Source of the DNA: an uncultured Coriobacteriaceae bacterium
GTDB taxonomy: Bacteria; Actinomycetota; Coriobacteriia; Coriobacteriales; Eggerthellaceae
DNA: 33,040 nucleotides
Direction of reading: 5' to 3'
Assembly: GCA_937937585.1 (NCBI GenBank)
Contig: CALDCB010000001.1
Span: 1 to 33,040, forward strand
Shown here: positions 19,948 to 27,190 of the stretch, in pieces
Numbering within the stretch: the stretch's first letter is position 1
How the letters are laid out: the number at the start of each line of letters is the position of its first letter
The notes under the pieces: generated by a model
Told to the model about the DNA's origin: nothing
What the model saw: the letters and a program-made list of their open reading frames with translations, nothing else
Databases searched by the model: none
Position numbers and translations under genes: made by a program

Positions 19948-21708
19948 TTAACCTCCAATCATGCTTTTGTAATCGTCCATCATGTCTTTGAGCACAACAA
20001 ACGCGTCGCACTCAGCCGCCCAAGCATCAATTCGATTGCGCGGGTCCTGATTCTTCTTGTCGGGCGCGATGTTTCCGTTCGCGTCGTTTCTGATCATCAC
20101 GTTGGAGCGGCACCATTCCGCTATAGGGTTCTGGTTATCGACGATGCGGTTTTCCTTGTAGAGCGCCCTAAGCTCCTTCATCGGCATGGACAAGGTTTGC
20201 GCACCCTGTATTACCTTTTTGAAGTTGTCAGCGCCGAAATAGCCCTCGTACGCTTCAACAGTCGGAACGTCTCGCATATGCCACGGGTCATAACCACATG
20301 CGACCGAGTAGATGCCGTACTTTTCCTGAATCTCAGTGACCCAATCCAGCACGTCGCGCTTGTCGATGATCGGCGTTGCAGACGTTCTGAGCAGCCCACG
20401 GGCAATCCAGGCATCGTAGGGCACACCGTCTCGACCTCCGCGCCGTCCCTCGGCTTCCGCCTGTTCCAAAGCGCGAAGCGGAATCCACGCCATGTGCATT
20501 GCGTATATATGCTCGTCGTTCGGGCGCATCATCAGCAGGCACGCCGCCGTTAGGTCGGTCGTGTCCGAAGCGTCCACGCCGAGAACTGCGTAAGAAAAAG
20601 ACCCGTCGGACGGGTCGAACGTGGCTTCGTTGTGAATCTCAGACCATTTGAGCCAGGCTTGGCTCTGGTTCTCAATGAGGTTGAAGTCTTTTACCAGCAG
20701 CGTCGGCAAGAACGTCGGGTCATCGAGCGCCTTGGAGACGTTTTCCCTGAGCGATTTCAGGGACTTGATTGTTCCAAGCCCGGGATTCGCCTTAATCCAG
20801 CACTTCTCGTCTTTCCATTCCTCGCGCTCGTCAAGCTCGAAAATGAAAGCGATGAAATGCTCGGCTTTTTCGCCGGATGCTTCGCCGTTCAGCCATTTGG
20901 TGGCGTATTCGTACTGAGCATCAAAAATGCCGCCGCGCACGAATCCGTTGGTCGTGATCTCCAAAACCAGCGGTTGCCTACGGGCGGAAATACCCTGAAT
21001 CGTCAAGTCGTAGAGGTCGCGGTTTCGCATGGCTGCGAGCTCGTCAACGATAGCCCCTGAGATGTCCAAGCCGTCAAGGTGATTCGTGTTGGCGGAAAGC
21101 GCCTTGATTGACCCCATGTTGAGGCCGCAGTAAAGGTCACTCACGCGCTTTCGCACGTGCTTTGCCAGCGCCGGTGAGGTCATCACCATTCGCCAGGCGT
21201 TGTTGAAGCCCTTTGCCGCCTGATCGTGAGCCGTAGCCACGTTGTAGACTTCCGGCGCACCCTCGTCATCGTTAATGAGCAAGTCAAGCTCGATAGCCGA
21301 CGCAAGCGCGGTCTTGCCGTTCTTTCGCCCCATAATCCAGAGCACTTCGCGGTATTGGCGCAAGCCCTCGGCATCCACGAAACCGAAGATTACGGAGAGG
21401 ATGGCCAACTGGAAAAGCTCGAGCTTGAACTTGCGCCCAAGCTTTCCGCTCGGAAGTCGGCAAAACGTCTCGATGAAGGTGACGTGCTTCGCCGCGAACT
21501 CTTCGCGGTAATGGTACGGATAGAGCGGATCGGTGTTATCCAGGTCGCGCAGCACGCGCTCCGCGAGCTGATGCATCTTCTCGCAAGCAGTGATCTCACC
21601 GTTGAGGATGCCACCGAAGTAGCTTCGTATCGCCTGCTCGCAGTGACCAGCGCCGCTTCGCTTCTTAGCCGCCGAAGCGCGTTTCATTGAGGTAGTCAAT
21701 GAGCGCAT
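19948..21708 (-). CDS. terL: Large terminase subunit
   Basis: The 586-aa protein packages DNA. The ATPase half has a deviant Walker A (IMGRKNGKTALAS), Walker B (GAIVDELAAMRN) and the LVLEITTNG coupling motif. The nuclease half starts with LGVDASDTTDLTA, with later acidic sites in DVLDWVTEIQEKYG-GYDPWHMRD. It follows the small subunit with a 43-bp overlap if ATG 21708 is used; ATG 21687 (MKRASAAKKRSG) is a plausible alternative and neither has a strong ribosome site. The stop TAA overlaps the ribosome site of the portal gene. Confidence 0.95.
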   Translation of the reverse strand: MRSLTTSMKRASAAKKRSGAGHCEQAIRSYFGGILNGEITACEKMHQLAERVLRDLDNTDPLYPYHYREEFAAKHVTFIETFCRLPSGKLGRKFKLELFQLAILSVIFGFVDAEGLRQYREVLWIMGRKNGKTALASAIELDLLINDDEGAPEVYNVATAHDQAAKGFNNAWRMVMTSPALAKHVRKRVSDLYCGLNMGSIKALSANTNHLDGLDISGAIVDELAAMRNRDLYDLTIQGISARRQPLVLEITTNGFVRGGIFDAQYEYATKWLNGEASGEKAEHFIAFIFELDEREEWKDEKCWIKANPGLGTIKSLKSLRENVSKALDDPTFLPTLLVKDFNLIENQSQAWLKWSEIHNEATFDPSDGSFSYAVLGVDASDTTDLTAACLLMMRPNDEHIYAMHMAWIPLRALEQAEAEGRRGGRDGVPYDAWIARGLLRTSATPIIDKRDVLDWVTEIQEKYGIYSVACGYDPWHMRDVPTVEAYEGYFGADNFKKVIQGAQTLSMPMKELRALYKENRIVDNQNPIAEWCRSNVMIRNDANGNIAPDKKNQDPRNRIDAWAAECDAFVVLKDMMDDYKSMIGG

Positions 21709-22093
21709 CGCCTGCGGTGCTGCCGGACGGCATCATGTCGGTGAGCTGCTTGATGCCGCGCGAGAAGGTCGTGAACAGCTTGTTGTAGGCGCTGAAACCC
21801 GGATGCTCCCGCAGACCGGATTGACCGCCGCCGTTGTCATATTCGGTGAAGATGCTCTCGTACATCAGCTCGCGGCGGGCTTCGTCAAGCTTGACCTTCA
21901 AGAACGCAATGTTCGACATCAGCGGAAGAACGGCGCTTCGTTTCTCGTCCGGAATCGCGTCCTTGGTGAGCCGTTGGAGCTTTTTCAGCTCGCTTTGGTA
22001 TCGGCTCTCGATGGAAGCGGTGCGCTTCTTCGGGGGACTTTCCGTGGCTTTGGATAAAAACCTGTTACTTTCGCATACTCCACGATTTCCCAC
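21665..22093 (-). CDS. terS: Small terminase subunit
   Basis: The 142-aa product (GTG start at 22093, GGGGTGG upstream) has basic and helical stretches (SPPKKRTASIESRYQSELKK, then LPLMSNIAFLKVKLDEARRE) like P27-type small terminases, and lies directly before terL. The N-terminus is uncertain: the first ~15 residues overlap another open frame beginning with ATG at about 22144 (MPQERKERAEVFE), which has an AGGACC site and ends at 21985. A later start for terS is possible. Confidence 0.8.
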   Translation of the reverse strand: MGNRGVCESNRFLSKATESPPKKRTASIESRYQSELKKLQRLTKDAIPDEKRSAVLPLMSNIAFLKVKLDEARRELMYESIFTEYDNGGGQSGLREHPGFSAYNKLFTTFSRGIKQLTDMMPSGSTAGDALIDYLNETRFGG

Positions 22094-22151
22094 AAGACCA
22101 CCCCACTTTCAAAAACTTCTGCGCGTTCTTTTCTCTCTTGCGGCATTGGTC

Positions 22152-22190
22152 CTATCCCCACGGTATGTTTGATTTTGACCGGGGGGATAG
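22152..22190. other. Imperfect palindrome beside terminase: candidate cos site
   Basis: CTATCCCC (22152-22159) pairs with GGGGATAG (22183-22190), and CGGT (22161-22164) with ACCG (22178-22181), separated by one mismatch and a 13-nt loop. It lies in the 144-bp gap between the HNH and small terminase genes, where no gene is supported and where cos sites of HNH-containing siphophages are often found. Assignment as cos is inference; it could also be an RNA hairpin in the late transcript. Confidence 0.4.
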
Positions 22191-22237
22191 AGAAGCGCTG
22201 CGAGCTGCCGTTTTGCATAAAATTATGTCGGCTCGTC

Positions 22238-22576
22238 TCAATGTGTCGGCTCTGTGTTTTCGTCTGTCAGCGAAACCAAGTTGCCGTCCTCGTCAAAGCG
22301 CAGCCCTTGCCTTGTGCTGCCCTGCCTTGCCCAGCCGTGCACCTTCTTGTGGCAAAGGTCGCACAGGCTTACAAGGTTGCGAGTGTCGGTCGCTATGTTC
22401 GGATCGCTGATGTTCGATGGTGTTAGCTCGATGATGTGATGCACCATCGTTGCTGGTGTTGCGATGCCAGCCTTAAGGCAGTGCTGGCAAAGATAGGCGT
22501 CGCGCTGCAATGCAAGCTCTCGCGCCTGTTCCCAATCGCGCGAATGGTAGAAGCGGTAAGAGAAGCCCTTAGCCAT
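22238..22576 (-). CDS. HNH endonuclease (packaging-associated)
   Basis: The 112-aa product starts at ATG 22576, with GGAGGT about 7 bp upstream. HNH landmarks are visible: CQHCLKAG zinc pair, MVHHIIEL (catalytic His), a central Asn in DTRNLVSLCDLCHKKVHG with the second Cys pair and the final His. In HK97-type phages an HNH protein next to terminase is needed for terminase-mediated cos cleavage, which fits this position before terS. It is first after a terminator (22592-22625), so it opens the late block. Confidence 0.93.
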   Translation of the reverse strand: MAKGFSYRFYHSRDWEQARELALQRDAYLCQHCLKAGIATPATMVHHIIELTPSNISDPNIATDTRNLVSLCDLCHKKVHGWARQGSTRQGLRFDEDGNLVSLTDENTEPTH

Positions 22577-22591
22577 TGCGCGACCTCCAAC

Positions 22592-22625
22592 AAAAAAGGG
22601 ACGCGACCCAAGGCCGTGTCCCTTT
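22592..22625 (-). terminator. Terminator between early and late genes
   Basis: An 8-bp stem AAAGGGAC/GTCCCTTT (22595-22602 with 22618-22625), with more pairing inside, is followed on the minus strand by TTTTTT. It lies between the sigma-like regulator and HNH. Late transcription would have to read through it or start beyond it, so it is a probable early/late switch point. Confidence 0.85.
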
Positions 22626-22684
22626 CTGATAATCCACCGTACCGAAATATAACGCAAACCGAAAAGCGATGACAAGTACCAATC

Positions 22685-23131
22685 TCAAATATCTTTGAGC
22701 GCGGCAAAGCCCACCTCGTCGATATAGCGGAACCCAGTGTTACAAAGCTCCCTACACCATTGGCGCGAGCACTGCATCACATCGGCAATCTCGTCCCATT
22801 GCATCGCTTGGAGATAAGCCATGCACAGCGCGTCGGCGTAGCGGTTGCCCTTGAGCTTAGCCAAGCCGCCACGATTGTCAGCACCGTAGAGCAGCACGCA
22901 CGCTTCGTCCACCTCGGCTTGGCTGTCCGCGATCCTCCTTTCCAACCTCCCCTCAAAGTCGATACGCCCGTTAATCGCATCCATAGGGTCTGAGCCACCA
23001 CCGCCGCCGCCCGTGCTGTAGCTCTGCGCCTTGGCTCCCTCGCGAGCCTTAAGGCGGGCTAGCATCTCCTTTGCATGTTCGATGCTAGCCACCTCGTCAC
23101 GGATGCGCTCGAAGTATTCCTTGGCATCCAC
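22685..23131 (-). CDS. Sigma-like late-gene regulator (ArpU/RinA/DUF1492-type)
   Basis: The 148-aa product has an N-terminal coiled coil (EYFERIRDEVASIEHAKEML), a Gly/Ser-rich linker (YSTGGGGGGSDPMD), a second helix pair and a C-terminal helix-turn-helix like sigma factor region 4 (QAMQWDEIADVMQCSRQWCR). Proteins of this layout sit just before terminase genes in phages of Gram-positive bacteria and turn on late transcription. GTG 23131 is the start; the ribosome site is weak. Position right before the terminator at 22592 supports antitermination or activation of the late block. Confidence 0.85.
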   Translation of the reverse strand: MDAKEYFERIRDEVASIEHAKEMLARLKAREGAKAQSYSTGGGGGGSDPMDAINGRIDFEGRLERRIADSQAEVDEACVLLYGADNRGGLAKLKGNRYADALCMAYLQAMQWDEIADVMQCSRQWCRELCNTGFRYIDEVGFAALKDI

Positions 23132-23143
23132 AAAGCATCAACT

Positions 23144-23581
23144 CTAGTCGATACCCGTAGAGCCGAAGCCGTCGGTACCGCGCTCACTGTCGGTCAGGCT
23201 ATCAACCCCGACAAGATCACACGGCACGAACGGCATAACGACCATCTGGCACACGCGCGTACCCTTGGGAAGATACACGGTATCGCAGCTGAGGTTGACC
23301 AGCGGTGCGTGCACCTCACCACGGTATCCGCTGTCGATAACACTGACGCTGTTGCGCAGCGTCACGCCGTAGTGAGCGCCAAGGCCGGAGCGCGGAAAGA
23401 CCAGACCGACACAGCCGCTCGGAATCTCGCAGGCAAAGCCAAGTTCGCAGACCGCGCTTGCATTAGGTTCAAGCCTTACATCTTCGGTGATGCACAGGTC
23501 GAAGCCCGCATCGCCATCGTGCGCGTATGTCGGCATTGCCGTTCCGTCAGCCAGGCAAACGTTCATCTTTCGTCCGTACAT
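23144..23581 (-). CDS. dut: dUTPase
   Basis: The 145-aa protein hydrolyses dUTP to dUMP and keeps uracil out of phage DNA. All five family motifs are visible in order: DAGFDLCI, PRSGLG, VIDSGYRGE, KGTRVCQMVV and RGTDGFGSTG. Size is as usual for trimeric dUTPases. ATG 23581 has AAGGAG 6 bp upstream. It follows SSB by 9 bp in the early DNA-metabolism group. Confidence 0.97.
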   Translation of the reverse strand: MYGRKMNVCLADGTAMPTYAHDGDAGFDLCITEDVRLEPNASAVCELGFACEIPSGCVGLVFPRSGLGAHYGVTLRNSVSVIDSGYRGEVHAPLVNLSCDTVYLPKGTRVCQMVVMPFVPCDLVGVDSLTDSERGTDGFGSTGID

Positions 23582-23590
23582 GTCAGCTCC

Positions 23591-24004
23591 TTAGAAGGGA
23601 ATATCTTCGTCGTACACATCTGGGTAGGTCGTAGCCTGCGGTGCCGCCGCCGGCTGCTGTGACTGTCGATGCGAGGTCATGATTGCCACGTTATCAACGA
23701 TGACCTCGAGCTTGCGATAGCGTTTGCCGTCCTTCTCCCACACGTTCTGGTGTAGGTGCCCAAGGATAGCCAGGCGTGCGCCCTTCATCAGAAGGCCGTT
23801 GTTAAACATCGCTTCGCCGCGCTTGCCGTACATCACGCAGTCGACCCAACTGGTCACGTCCTTATAGCTACCGTCCTGCTGCTTGCGGCTCTTGTTCACT
23901 GCTAGTGAAAAGCTCGTTACCGCAAGGCCGCTGTTGGTGTACCGAACCTCTGCGTCTTGTCCAAGGTTGCCACTCAAGGTGACGCTGTTAAGGCTGTCAC
24001 TCAC
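23591..24004 (-). CDS. ssb: Single-stranded DNA-binding protein
   Basis: The 137-aa protein has the SSB OB-fold (NSVTLSGNLGQDAEVRYTNS, then SWVDCVMYGKRGEAM and RLAILGHLHQNVWEKDGKRY) and the acidic partner-binding tail DVYDEDIPF. GTG 24004 is preferred: GTGAGTGA forms an 8-bp overlap with the upstream gene's stop, and GAGGGGTGG lies before it. The same arrangement recurs one gene earlier. A GTG at 24013 is an alternative. Confidence 0.95.
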   Translation of the reverse strand: MSDSLNSVTLSGNLGQDAEVRYTNSGLAVTSFSLAVNKSRKQQDGSYKDVTSWVDCVMYGKRGEAMFNNGLLMKGARLAILGHLHQNVWEKDGKRYRKLEVIVDNVAIMTSHRQSQQPAAAPQATTYPDVYDEDIPF

Positions 24005-24233
24005 AGTTACCACCCCTCACGATTGCCAATGCGATATAGGTCATGATCACCATCGCGGTTGCGAGCAATGGGAAGAGCCAAGAGAACAGGCAACCGGTAA
24101 TGATGCTTATGAACAGTTCCATAAGGCAAAAACAAAGAAAGACGATGACGCAGCCCAACAACGCTATGAGCACCGCTACAAGCACACCCAGCCTCTTGAT
24201 TCGGCGGCGTGCCTGCTCACTCGACCTACTCAC
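23997..24233 (-). CDS. 78-aa two-span membrane protein
   Basis: GTG 24233 overlaps the stop of the mIHF-like gene (GTGAGTAG), with GGGGGTGG upstream, matching the SSB start arrangement. After a basic N-terminus (SRSSEQARRRIKRLG) come two long hydrophobic segments (LVAVLIALLGCVIVFLCFC and WLFPLLATAMVIMTYIALA). Function unknown. Its place in a DNA-metabolism group is odd; a role in membrane attachment of replication or exclusion is speculation. Confidence 0.7.
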   Translation of the reverse strand: MSRSSEQARRRIKRLGVLVAVLIALLGCVIVFLCFCLMELFISIITGCLFSWLFPLLATAMVIMTYIALAIVRGGNCE

Positions 24234-24552
24234 GGCATCCACCCCCAAGCGCCTTGATAAGCCCCTCTCGCTGGACGTACCCCAATCCCTTCACTCGGCG
24301 GCTCGCACTGATGCGCAGACGCTTCATGAGCTGTTCGGTTCGCGGCACCGCGTAACCTGGCATCGACCTAATCAGCGATTCGACACGCATGCACGACGCG
24401 GCCTGTTCGCCGCTGTCCGCCAACTCAAAGAACTGCTCAACGGACATCAAGCCGTTCTTGAGCCTGGCCTTGTACTCAGCTCTCTTGAGCCTGATTTGCA
24501 TCCCCTTATCGAGGGCTGCACGCCTTTGTTCGGCAGTCAATTTCGGTACCAT
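24226..24552 (-). CDS. Phage-encoded actinobacterial integration host factor (mIHF-like)
   Basis: The 108-aa product (ATG 24552, AGGAGAT upstream) follows the mIHF pattern seen in actinobacteria: an N-terminal helix (LTAEQRRAALDKGMQIRLKR), AEYKARLKNGLMSVEQFFEL, then the helix-two-turn-helix-type DNA-binding part VESLIRSMPGYAVPRTEQLM and RISASRRVKGLGYVQREGL. The SRRVxGLG segment is the strongest hallmark. In mycobacteria mIHF is a host nucleoid protein needed by the L5 tyrosine integrase. Here it is the next gene after a tyrosine integrase, which suggests the phage brings its own bending factor. No family outside mIHF fits better. Confidence 0.88.
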   Translation of the reverse strand: MVPKLTAEQRRAALDKGMQIRLKRAEYKARLKNGLMSVEQFFELADSGEQAASCMRVESLIRSMPGYAVPRTEQLMKRLRISASRRVKGLGYVQREGLIKALGGGCRE

Positions 24553-24665
24553 TCTCGGTATCTCCTGATTCTTACTTGGAATACGGCGGCCAACCGTTCC
24601 CAAACCATCGGTTTTGCTTTCTGACCTCTCGTTTTCGTGTCGTGCCGCAAATGGCTGAGGTCTTG

Positions 24666-24687
24666 CCATTTACACACCGTTTACACT
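24666..24687. repeat. Tandem 11-bp repeats at the tyrosine-integrase stop codon
   Basis: CCATTTACACA (24666-24676) and CCGTTTACACT (24677-24687) differ at two positions and lie back to back across the integrase stop codon. They could be arm-type binding sites for the tyrosine recombinase. Two copies alone are weak evidence. Confidence 0.35.
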
Positions 24688-25865
24688 CCGTCCTCAAGCT
24701 TCTTGGCAAAGTTGTTGAACGCCTGAGCCGCAGCCTGGTCGCGCCCCGGCAGAAGGTGCGCGTAGAGTTTCAGCGTTGTCGCTTCGTTCGAGTGTCCCAA
24801 GCGATCTGCGAGCGTCTTGAGGTCAACGCCGTTCGCCAGGCACCACGTGGCGTGCGTATGGCGCAACGAGTGGAACACGTACGTCCTCGGCATGCCCGCA
24901 CGGTCGCGAGCGCGGCTGAAAGCCTTTGAGACGGTCGTAGGGCGCATGTAAGAGCCGTCTATGCTCACCAGTGGCGAATCGGGCGTAAAAGCGTCTGAAA
25001 TCGAATCCTGTTGCGCGAGATAGGCTTTTATCAGCTCCCACTCTTCGTCGATTAGTGCCACAGGCCGCGTCTTCTTGTTCTTGGTCACGTTGGAGCGAAT
25101 AACGCCACCGCCCGGAACCTCGATGACCGTTCCACTCACGAGGATGAACCCCTGCGCCTTGTGGAGGTCGCGCCGTCTAACGGCACACACCTCGCCGACG
25201 CGCATCCCCGTGTGTAGTGCAAGCCAAGCTGCGAAAGCGTAGGCTGATTGGCGCATGAAGCGCTTCTCGGGCGCCTCAAGGTTGAGCTTTTCGGAGACCA
25301 TGGCATCGAGTGCCCTGTAATCCCATTCGTCGATGCTCACGGCTTCATGGCGTTCCTCTGGCGGCTTTGTGACCATAAGCATTGGGTTGTTCTCGCAGAT
25401 GCCGATGCGCACCCAAAAGTTGTATGCGCCGCGCAAAAAGTGGTGAACACTGATGATCGTGTTGCACGAAAGACCTTGACCGCCGTTCTTCTTGCTCACG
25501 CCAAGCCTCGTCTCGAAGTCGTTCAGCTCAATGGCGGTAAGGTCGCGAGCGACTTTGCCTTTAAGGTACTTGCCCACGTAGGTTCGTGTGAAAAACGTCC
25601 ACCTCTTCACGGTGTTAATGGCTGCGCCCTTGACCTTCCGCTGCTCGATGTACTCCCAAAGCAGGTCGACTATCAGCGTGCTCTTGACCTTGCCGTCAAA
25701 GGTCAGGTGCGAAGCCCAGGCATCAGCCAAAACCTGCGCTTCATCGCGCGTCCTGGCATCCGGGAAACTACGGCGTGGCCGTATCTGCCGCCCGTCCGGT
25801 GCCTTGCCAAGATACGGCTGCGCGTACCACACGCCCTTTGGGTCGCGCTTGACCTCAACGCCCAT
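24681..25865 (-). CDS. Tyrosine recombinase (phage integrase family)
   Basis: The 394-aa protein has an N-terminal arm-binding beta domain (KRDPKGVWYAQPYLGKAPDG), a core-binding SAM-like domain (about 60-165) and a full catalytic domain: Arg I in HTGMRVGEVCAVR, His-x-x-Arg in FHSLRHTHATW, His III in RLGHSNEATT and the Tyr nucleophile in LKLYAHLL. All catalytic residues seem intact, so it is probably active. It starts at ATG 25865, overlapping the upstream zinc-ribbon gene. It lies in the middle of the early operon, far from both prophage ends, while the visible att sites are explained by the serine integrase. It may be a second recombination system, a resolvase-like function or a relic from another phage. 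Confidence 0.95.
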   Translation of the reverse strand: MGVEVKRDPKGVWYAQPYLGKAPDGRQIRPRRSFPDARTRDEAQVLADAWASHLTFDGKVKSTLIVDLLWEYIEQRKVKGAAINTVKRWTFFTRTYVGKYLKGKVARDLTAIELNDFETRLGVSKKNGGQGLSCNTIISVHHFLRGAYNFWVRIGICENNPMLMVTKPPEERHEAVSIDEWDYRALDAMVSEKLNLEAPEKRFMRQSAYAFAAWLALHTGMRVGEVCAVRRRDLHKAQGFILVSGTVIEVPGGGVIRSNVTKNKKTRPVALIDEEWELIKAYLAQQDSISDAFTPDSPLVSIDGSYMRPTTVSKAFSRARDRAGMPRTYVFHSLRHTHATWCLANGVDLKTLADRLGHSNEATTLKLYAHLLPGRDQAAAQAFNNFAKKLEDGV

Positions 25866-26058
25866 GGCGACGCTTCAATTCACGCACAACGTCGATAACG
25901 CTGCCCGACATGTCGCGAATCTCGTGGATGCAGTCTTTGCAAATGTCGAACTCGATAAGCTTGCCCTTGTCAAAGGCATGCACCCTTGCGAATTCGTTAA
26001 TGTTGGTGCAGTCTGCTTCCTTCCCGCACCCGTCGCAGCAGCCGGAAATCTTAATCAT
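25855..26058 (-). CDS. 67-aa zinc-ribbon protein
   Basis: ATG 26058 has AAAGGAG upstream. Two Cys pairs (CCDGCG with a third Cys in KEADC, and ICKDC) make a small zinc-binding fold, then a helix (SVIDVVRELKRRHGR). It overlaps the tyrosine integrase start by 11 bp and the upstream membrane gene by 8 bp. Function unknown; a nucleic-acid or protein adaptor is plausible. Confidence 0.7.
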   Translation of the reverse strand: MIKISGCCDGCGKEADCTNINEFARVHAFDKGKLIEFDICKDCIHEIRDMSGSVIDVVRELKRRHGR

Positions 26059-26299
26059 CGTCCCGCTCCTTTCCAGCCGCTTTCTTCGCCTTGTGCATGC
26101 TGATCTTTGCCGCGTAAATGAAGTAGATGCACACAATCAGCAGGAAGCAGGAGAAGGCCAGGAACCCATATCCAGCTCCGAAGATGAAGCCAATGGCGAT
26201 ACTGGCAACCAGCATCGCAAACGGGACGATCAGCAGGGCGCACCCAACCAGCATCGACGATGCCTCTTCATACTCTTCCTCGGTCTTAAATTCTTTCAT
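26051..26299 (-). CDS. 82-aa two-span membrane protein
   Basis: ATG 26299 has GGAGG upstream (within the overlap with the preceding gene). An acidic N-terminus (MKEFKTEEEYEEASS) is followed by two hydrophobic helices (MLVGCALLIVPFAMLVASIA and GFLAFSCFLLIVCIYFIYAA) and a basic tail (HKAKKAAGKERDDD). No known family is recognised. Confidence 0.7.
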   Translation of the reverse strand: MKEFKTEEEYEEASSMLVGCALLIVPFAMLVASIAIGFIFGAGYGFLAFSCFLLIVCIYFIYAAKISMHKAKKAAGKERDDD

Positions 26300-26489
26300 T
26301 GCTTTCCTCCAAATTTCGGTGAATCACTTCGATTGCGTCGGTGACGCAATCGCACCAGCAAATAAGATCGTCGTAATCGACCCGCGCTCCATCGCGTCCG
26401 CGCTTCTCGCACGTCGTAATGCGACGGCTCATGTCCTGCGTTACGGCGCACAGGTTCTCGAGGGTCTTACGGTCGCTCCTAATCGTCAT
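26286..26489 (-). CDS. 67-aa helical protein of unknown function
   Basis: The product (MTIRSDRKTLENLCAVTQDM to IEVIHRNLEESNERI) is helical, with a Cys cluster in LICWCDCVTDA. It overlaps its neighbours by 11-14 bp on both sides, as real genes in this operon do. Function unknown. Confidence 0.6.
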   Translation of the reverse strand: MTIRSDRKTLENLCAVTQDMSRRITTCEKRGRDGARVDYDDLICWCDCVTDAIEVIHRNLEESNERI

Positions 26490-26766
26490 CGTCGGTCACC
26501 CACACATCGCGGTGATACTCCCGCATGAACTCGTCGAAATCCCATTCGATGTCTTCGCTCTCCAAGCCTTGCCAGCTCCAAAACTCACTGACATATGGCT
26601 GGCAGCGCGGACATGCGTAGCGCTTCCAGAACAGACGCATCCAAAGGCCGCTTTCCATGAGCACGCCATGGGTTCCCGCTGGAATCGTCTCGCCGCAGTA
26701 CGCGCACGAGTGCGTCTTTCGGACGGTGACAATCTTGGGCGCTGCGTAGAAGTCACTACCGCTCAT
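26479..26766 (-). CDS. 95-aa zinc-finger protein
   Basis: ATG 26766 overlaps the stop of the P-loop gene (ATGAGCGGTAG). The product has two Cys pairs, CAYCGE and CPRCQP, in an 'HSCAYCGETIPAG' context that is common in small phage zinc-finger proteins and in parts of HNH or ribbon proteins. The C-terminal half is acidic and Trp-rich (WSWQGLESEDIEWDFDEF). No catalytic HNH residues are present. Confidence 0.7.
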   Translation of the reverse strand: MSGSDFYAAPKIVTVRKTHSCAYCGETIPAGTHGVLMESGLWMRLFWKRYACPRCQPYVSEFWSWQGLESEDIEWDFDEFMREYHRDVWVTDDDD

Positions 26767-27190
26767 GACGCACCGCCTTCCTGCAACGCCACCACATCCG
26801 CAACACTTGGAACAGAGACGGGTTGGCCTGCTTGATTGCATCCTCGTCAAAGACAAACTCAGACGCGCTAAATGGCAGCGTCACGGCTACCGGGCGCGCA
26901 CCATGTCGAGCGAAGAACATCTGAAGTTCATCAACCAGCACTGGCCGTAGATCATCCCCCGAACGCGCGCCTTGAAGCGTGTGTGCCGGGTTGAATACAA
27001 GCGGCTCCGGAATGTCATAACCTCCTAGTTCCGCCATGTTCTTGATGCAATCACGCATTGCAGCGTGTGGCACGAAAATCGGGGTTCCTGTTTCCTCAGA
27101 GAGCTTTATCAGCTGCGTTGTCCTGCCCGACTGTCGCTGTCCGACGATGCAGATGCCGCTCAACGGCTTAATCTCAACCGATGAACTCAT
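26756..27190 (-). CDS. P-loop NTPase-like small protein
   Basis: The 144-aa product has a Walker A-like loop GQRQSGRTTQLI near residue 17 and a possible Walker B in LRPVLVDELQMFF. Size and the RTTQ motif resemble small phage ATPase-like proteins of unknown role. It has no helicase motifs. It overlaps the next gene by 11 bp. A role in phage replication or recombination is possible because of its position among early genes. Confidence 0.75.
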   Translation of the reverse strand: MSSSVEIKPLSGICIVGQRQSGRTTQLIKLSEETGTPIFVPHAAMRDCIKNMAELGGYDIPEPLVFNPAHTLQGARSGDDLRPVLVDELQMFFARHGARPVAVTLPFSASEFVFDEDAIKQANPSLFQVLRMWWRCRKAVRHER

